A DNA stretch of 64,000 nucleotides. Origin: Apophysomyces variabilis (lineage: Eukaryota; Mucoromycota; Mucoromycetes; Mucorales; Mucoraceae). The translations under genes and the position numbers were made by a program. The notes beneath the pieces are model-generated. The model did not search any database. It saw only the letters and a list, made by a program, of their open reading frames with translations, and had not been told where the DNA came from. Of this stretch, positions 59,901 through 64,000 are shown in pieces (the first letter of the stretch is position 1; the number at the start of each line of letters is the position of its first letter). The stretch lies in assembly GCA_002749535.1 (NCBI GenBank), contig MZZL01000117.1, forward strand, positions 496,001-560,000. The letters run 5' to 3'.

Positions 59901-61631
59901 GTACAATGTGATTGCCAAGAAGTATGCCATCCGTGGTGAAACATGCCGGAAGGGTGCCACGGTGTAAAACCTCTTTGCGCGGATTTTATTTTAATACAAG
60001 TCAATCATGTCTTAGAAAGACCCTTCTTCCCGTTAATCGTTCAGATTATTTGCAACTGCGGTTTATTTGTTTCCAAGAAGAAGACTGTATTGATCGCCTT
60101 CAAAGTATATTCCTAAACCGGAATCATCTTTGTAGAAGTCTCTTTTTTTTTCTTTCGCAAAGGTGATGGTACTCTTCAGTAGATGACCGCAATCTAAACA
60201 ATAGGAAGGTGAAGTTCACGTACTATTACCTCCCTTGAGTTGCGTTCTTTGATCTAACATTGCTTTTGCAGCTGATAAGAAACCCTGTCGGAACCTTTTC
60301 TTCTGGGAGGGTGTCACAGAGACAACCAGTGTACACCCTTCTAAGTTTAATGCAATGTCTACGACGAGCGTGCAGTTCGCTGTTACCAAATTGGAACACA
60401 ATTCTGATCTATCCCTATCTCCATTTTCGTTTGATTTTATTGCATGTTAAACCTTATCATATATTAACTATATGCTTAGCATTTAAACCGTTAAGTCTGC
60501 TATAATATGGGACTTTATGAAACACTGCATGATTTCAGAACGGGAAGTGAAAAGCCAATCAATTACCAATATGCTAAGGTATTATGCTGTACCAGTCTTT
60601 GTTCTCTCTGCCATAGCGAAGACTGTAGAAGAATGCCAACATTTCGTACATTGAGAGCAAACTACATACATATGCGTTAATGAGCCAGAACTACTTTTGC
60701 GCAAGCGAATAGGATAACTTTGCGCTCATAATGAAAAACCTCACGCTAGTATATTACCGTAACAGGATGCTCAAGGCTGAAAGAAAAAAAAACATGCTTT
60801 TACTGTGCATAGTTCAAATCTTGTTTAAATCTAAGATAATAATAGGATAGCATAAGCTTATTCCTTTACTGACGATATCCATTTTATGGCGCAGAATGAC
60901 AAGAACTGATGGGTTGAGCACTGCTGCTGTACTTTCGCAACTTACATTGGCTGAGAAAAATGTCCGCGTTGGTTAAGCTATACATAAGCTGGTCGATGAT
61001 AAGGAATGCTTGAGTGAGAATATCCATTTTTATTACATTCCCTATTTCTGTTTCATACGGTGCCTTACGCTACAAACTGTCAATTCATACAAATAGATGT
61101 TTGTATAATAAGTATCTTGCTAATGACCAATCAATAAAAGCTACAAGTGCATGCTTGTGCGTTTGCCTTGACAGGCAGCTTCTTCCATACAAATGATCCA
61201 GGTTTGAGTTGATGTTGTATCTCTCTGTGCTTCCCTCTTTTTACCTGCCATCTTACACTGCATGAGCGATATCGCTTCCAATGCCGATTAAACGAGCAAA
61301 TACCTTTGTTGTCAATTGTCTATTGTTGATACATCTGATACAGAGATTCTCAGGATGGTGTTGGGTAAGAAATCATGACGATGTTTCAGATACGTTCCTT
61401 TATAGACGAGCGTGAAATTATTGTCGCTTTTCTTTTCTCCTTTGGACTTGTTTTCTCTTTTGCCAGGCCTAGTCCCACTGTTGGTAAGTATACACGCTTT
61501 GGAATTGTACTCTTTGCCCTAGACTGACTTCATGTCGGATAGTCTTCTCATGGTTGATGCGGTCGAGGTGACTTCACCCTTATGACCCTCCCGCTCCCAC
61601 TTTTTTCCCTTTCTTCTTCTCTCGCCCCAGG
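56937..61631. other. Long intergenic region, no confident gene
   Basis: About 4.7 kb upstream of the chitin synthase. The first several hundred bases presumably hold its promoter (TATATAA near 57275). Frames at 59088-59309, 59550-59765, 59912-60166 and 60260-60505 were read without recognition. A short GC-richer patch lies near 58625-58735. A frame at 61378-61480 starts ATG and encodes a hydrophobic segment before a GTAAGT but does not join anything clearly. Confidence 0.45.
57838..57880. repeat. TCC/CTC trinucleotide microsatellite
   Basis: Imperfect repeats of TCC with a few T and G interruptions ending in a C run. The minus-strand open frame through it is just poly-arginine and is not a gene. 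Confidence 0.9.
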
Positions 61632-62447
61632 ATGAGCACCAGCACTTCCGCGGGGAGTACGTATGCCATGGATTCGGATAAAATGTCTGTAAGCACTTTT
61701 ATCTTTTATGGGATTAACAATTGCAAACTGACAACACCATTTTCCATTTGTAGCTCCTGGCGGCTTCTTCATTTCATAGCAAGTTTTTACTCGTTTTTCT
61801 TTGAAAAAAATTCCGGATACCGTTGGCCACTCTGAATTGAATGCGCCGCTATCCTAAAAGCATAGGTTGGGATTACCCTTCGAAGGTAGGTAAAAAACAT
61901 CATATTATTACCATTTACTAACCATGAATTACATTTCATGCTACTCAAATGAACTTTGTGTGCACTGGAGGATCAAGTTGATGTAAGTAAAATGTACTTC
62001 CCGTATAACGTATGTACTAAAGACGCATATGTACTTTTAGCGCAGATATGGCTCTTTTCTGGATGCAAATTTTTTATTTCAGAGTAGCGCGAAATATGGT
62101 TCAATAAGTGATAACGTCACATTCTTCAACAAGTTAAATGCGGCTTCTCTAATAGATAGAATCTGGTATTTCTTGAAAGATATGTCATACAAGCTTCAGC
62201 ATCTTCAAGCATATATCAATTGCATCAGCGTTTACTGCCATATATATATATATATATACTAAGGCATTCACTTTTGCAACGAGCATGCAGTTTTCTACAG
62301 GTTGGAAAAGGTACCATTGTCGACGAGCTTGGTGTATCCAAAATATGGAAGAACAAGCTGGAAAGCTGCGGTCCGAGAGTCATAAAAGGATTTACCTTTC
62401 AAACGGGTAAAGGTTTCTTACGTGCTACACTCAAAGAATGTTACTGA
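61632..62447 (+). CDS. Unrecognised small protein, tentative six-exon model
   Basis: A 148-residue frame can be assembled from 61632-61688, 61754-61782, 61866-61885, 61978-61982 (5 nt), 62041-62229 and 62301-62447. The strongest parts are the last two exons: a stop-free block containing SDNVTFFNKLNAASLIDRI and WYFLKDMSYKLQHLQAYINC, and the final exon with VDELGVSKIWKNKLESCG ending KECY. Their junction is a 71-nt intron with GTTTAC donor, a TACTAAG branch site and TACAG acceptor. The middle exons (SLLAASSFHSKLGLPFE) are plausible but each rests on splice signals alone, and the 5-nt exon is doubtful. No family was recognised. It looks like a compact helical protein without signal peptide or membrane segment. 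Confidence 0.45.
62240..62259. repeat. (TA)n microsatellite in an intron
   Basis: About nine TA units inside the last intron of the small unrecognised gene, between its donor and branch site. Confidence 0.85.
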
Positions 62448-62855
62448 CTATTGTGATATACTTTTTGCCTTCATATCCACAAACTATAGATATTAATATG
62501 TTTTCTGTGTACTTGGTTAGGGGACGCGTATGGCATTGTCAAATTATCTAGGTTAGTGAAAGGTATCGACAGAAACACCTACATCGAAGTATTAGTATCA
62601 CTGTTAGCCTCGGGGTTTAGGTTTTCAACTATGCCGATCAATTCGCAAGATGCCAGATCATCGTTCGGAAATGCAGTCCTACTGATCATTGATGTAGAGG
62701 CAGAATAAAACAAAGTGTCTTATAAATATTTTATTTTGATGCGCTTAAAGAACATGCATGGGGAATACACAAGATTGTTTTCTTGATCGTGACGCGTCCG
62801 GGTCAATTTGCTGATTTCGTCAAATGAAGAATGTAAATCCTGTAGCAGAGCTGTA
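62448..62855. other. Convergent 3' flanks
   Basis: About 400 bases between the stops of the small plus-strand gene and tubulin cofactor A. No further gene is seen. Confidence 0.6.
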
Positions 62856-63341
62856 TTAGTTGCCCTCGGAAGCGTAGGCCTCAACATTGGAAAGCACGGC
62901 CAAAGCCTCGGTTAATTCCGTTGAACCCGCGTATTCTGGGTCCTCCTGTTACAAGCAAGCGGTGAATTGGACTTTGAGCCATGCAAACGGATAGAAAATT
63001 TACCACTTTCTGCTGCAACTCTTGATATGCTTTGCTAAGTCTCTGTTTCACGTCGGGAATCATTTGCAATGTCTCCTGCAGAACTTCTTGCTATATTATG
63101 TCTTCGTTATCACCCGGTTGCGGCCATCCCAGCGAGCTTGCCTGTTTTCTAATATCGGCCTCATCAGCATTATTAGCGATGAGCTTATCGATACGCTTTT
63201 GTTGTTGTTCTGCCTCCTTTCCGTAAGCAAGATGTTCCTTGTAAATGCTAAATGAAAGTAAGTGGTTTGCCATTATAGTCTTAGAGCGGATACAAACCGG
63301 GAAACAACGTTAGTCTTGATTTTCAATTCGCGTAGAGTCAT
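62856..63341 (-). CDS. TBCA: Tubulin-specific chaperone A
   Basis: Four exons: 63341-63298, 63247-63142, 63090-63004, 62945-62856, giving 108 residues, the usual length of cofactor A. It is all-helical and charged: TLRELKIKTNVVSRI, YKEHLAYGKEAEQQQKRIDK, DEADIRKQ, QEVLQETLQMIPDVKQRL, YQELQQKV. Cofactor A (yeast Rbl2) binds beta-tubulin released from chaperonin and keeps it competent for dimer assembly in the cytosol. Intron 2 begins GCAAGC immediately after the codons for IRKQ and ends TATAG before QEVLQE. The only in-region GT would leave a 24-nt intron, so GC-AG splicing is the better reading. Confidence 0.94.
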
Positions 63342-64000
63342 ATCGCTAGAATGGGATTGCTTTGCCGAACTGACTGACTGACTGAACTGTTCACACCTGT
63401 AATTCTGTAGGTATACGTCGGTGATTGAAAGTTTGGGTGGTGACGTTCTTCAAAGAATGTTACCATGGTAAGTTTGAAGCCCGCGATTAAAGGATAGCGG
63501 CTTTTTAAGAAAACAGTTACGGAATATCGACAGCACTCTACAAGTTTGCATGAAACAAGCCTGGAGCTAATGATTTTAGGAAGGCTCCGCATAGCAAATA
63601 GGTTATGTTCTTTAATATGTAAAATTGTGAAGCTTTGTAATAGTGCGGTTAAAATGTTTAAAGCACGATTAGCGAGCGGTTCTCCTTAACTAGCGATTTG
63701 CTTCATCAACATAGATAGCCCATATTAGCAACCCTGCGGTTTGACTTTCTGATCCATAATAGACACATCAGGCAGATTTGTATGGAGATTACAGCAATAT
63801 GCAGCTCATCCATGAAACAGTCATGCGGACAACTGATTTAGAAGGTGTCTGAACGTCATTTCGTAATGTTACATAACGTCCAGATTGTCGTACTTTAAAT
63901 AAGTAGGGTGGGATGATGTGGATGGACAAGAAGGAATGCTCGATCTGCAGAATCTGACTACGTTCATTTTCCGTTTCGCATAAGTCCCGATTTTTACTTC
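63342..64000. other. Intergenic region to window end
   Basis: About 660 bases upstream of the tubulin cofactor A gene. A short TGACTGACTGACTGAACTG run lies near 63368-63387. No gene is supported. Confidence 0.5.

Noticed and set aside
1..64000. CRISPR arrays, operons, rRNA genes, LTR retrotransposons, a secondary-metabolite cluster
   Set aside because: No regular spacer arrays, no rRNA signature, no LTR pairs and no clustered biosynthetic enzymes were seen on reading.

Overview
The window reads as nuclear DNA of a filamentous fungus, probably an early-diverging one (Mucoromycota-like). Genes sit on both strands, are interrupted by many short introns (mostly 45-100 nt, GTAAGT/GTATGT-type donors, CTAAC/CTGAC-like branch sites), and are separated by AT-rich intergenic DNA. 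The gene set fits: a hybrid histidine kinase, a velvet regulator, a class V-type chitin synthase with a myosin motor domain, and GDP-mannose and tryptophan synthesis genes. The phylum is inferred, not proven.

Layout. 1-246 (+): 3' end of a hybrid histidine kinase. 1147-2531 (-): telobox/Myb protein. 2967-4260 (-): peroxisomal 2,4-dienoyl-CoA reductase (9 exons, C-terminal SRL). 5.1-8.9 kb: mostly empty, with possible remnant exons near 5.1-5.4 kb. 10352-11964 (+): velvet protein. 12934-13967 (+): mitochondrial EndoG/NUC1-type nuclease. 14543-16551 (-): SLC49/FLVCR-like MFS transporter. 16874-18810 (-): AMSH-like JAMM deubiquitinase. 20258-22132 (+): serine palmitoyltransferase subunit LCB1. 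22761-27693 (-): SIN3 co-repressor (15 exons). 31125-32983 (-): hexose transporter. 35852-37078 (+): anthranilate phosphoribosyltransferase. 38118-39463 (+): mannose-1-phosphate guanylyltransferase. 39983-40169: a non-autonomous TIR transposon. 42802-44266 (+): Aurora kinase. 44759-45615 (+): VPS29. 45968-46542 (-): secretory EF-hand protein. 47115-50537 (-): topoisomerase III-beta type (19 exons). 50819-56936 (-): myosin-motor chitin synthase. 61632-62447 (+): unrecognised small gene. 62856-63341 (-): tubulin cofactor A.

The genes are mostly housekeeping and do not form one pathway. Two loose themes are cell wall and polarity (GDP-mannose supply, chitin synthase) and endosomal sorting (AMSH, VPS29). 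The gene models were built by hand from splice signals. In most multi-exon genes the exon lengths sum to an intact frame. No bacterial-style operon, CRISPR array or convincing novel multi-gene system was seen. The most unusual material is at the gene-structure level: three GC-AG introns, exons of 5, 6, 9 and 24 nt, a stop-free 45-nt intron whose length is a multiple of three, a compact MITE, and a repeated TTATCAGATC motif upstream of the velvet gene.
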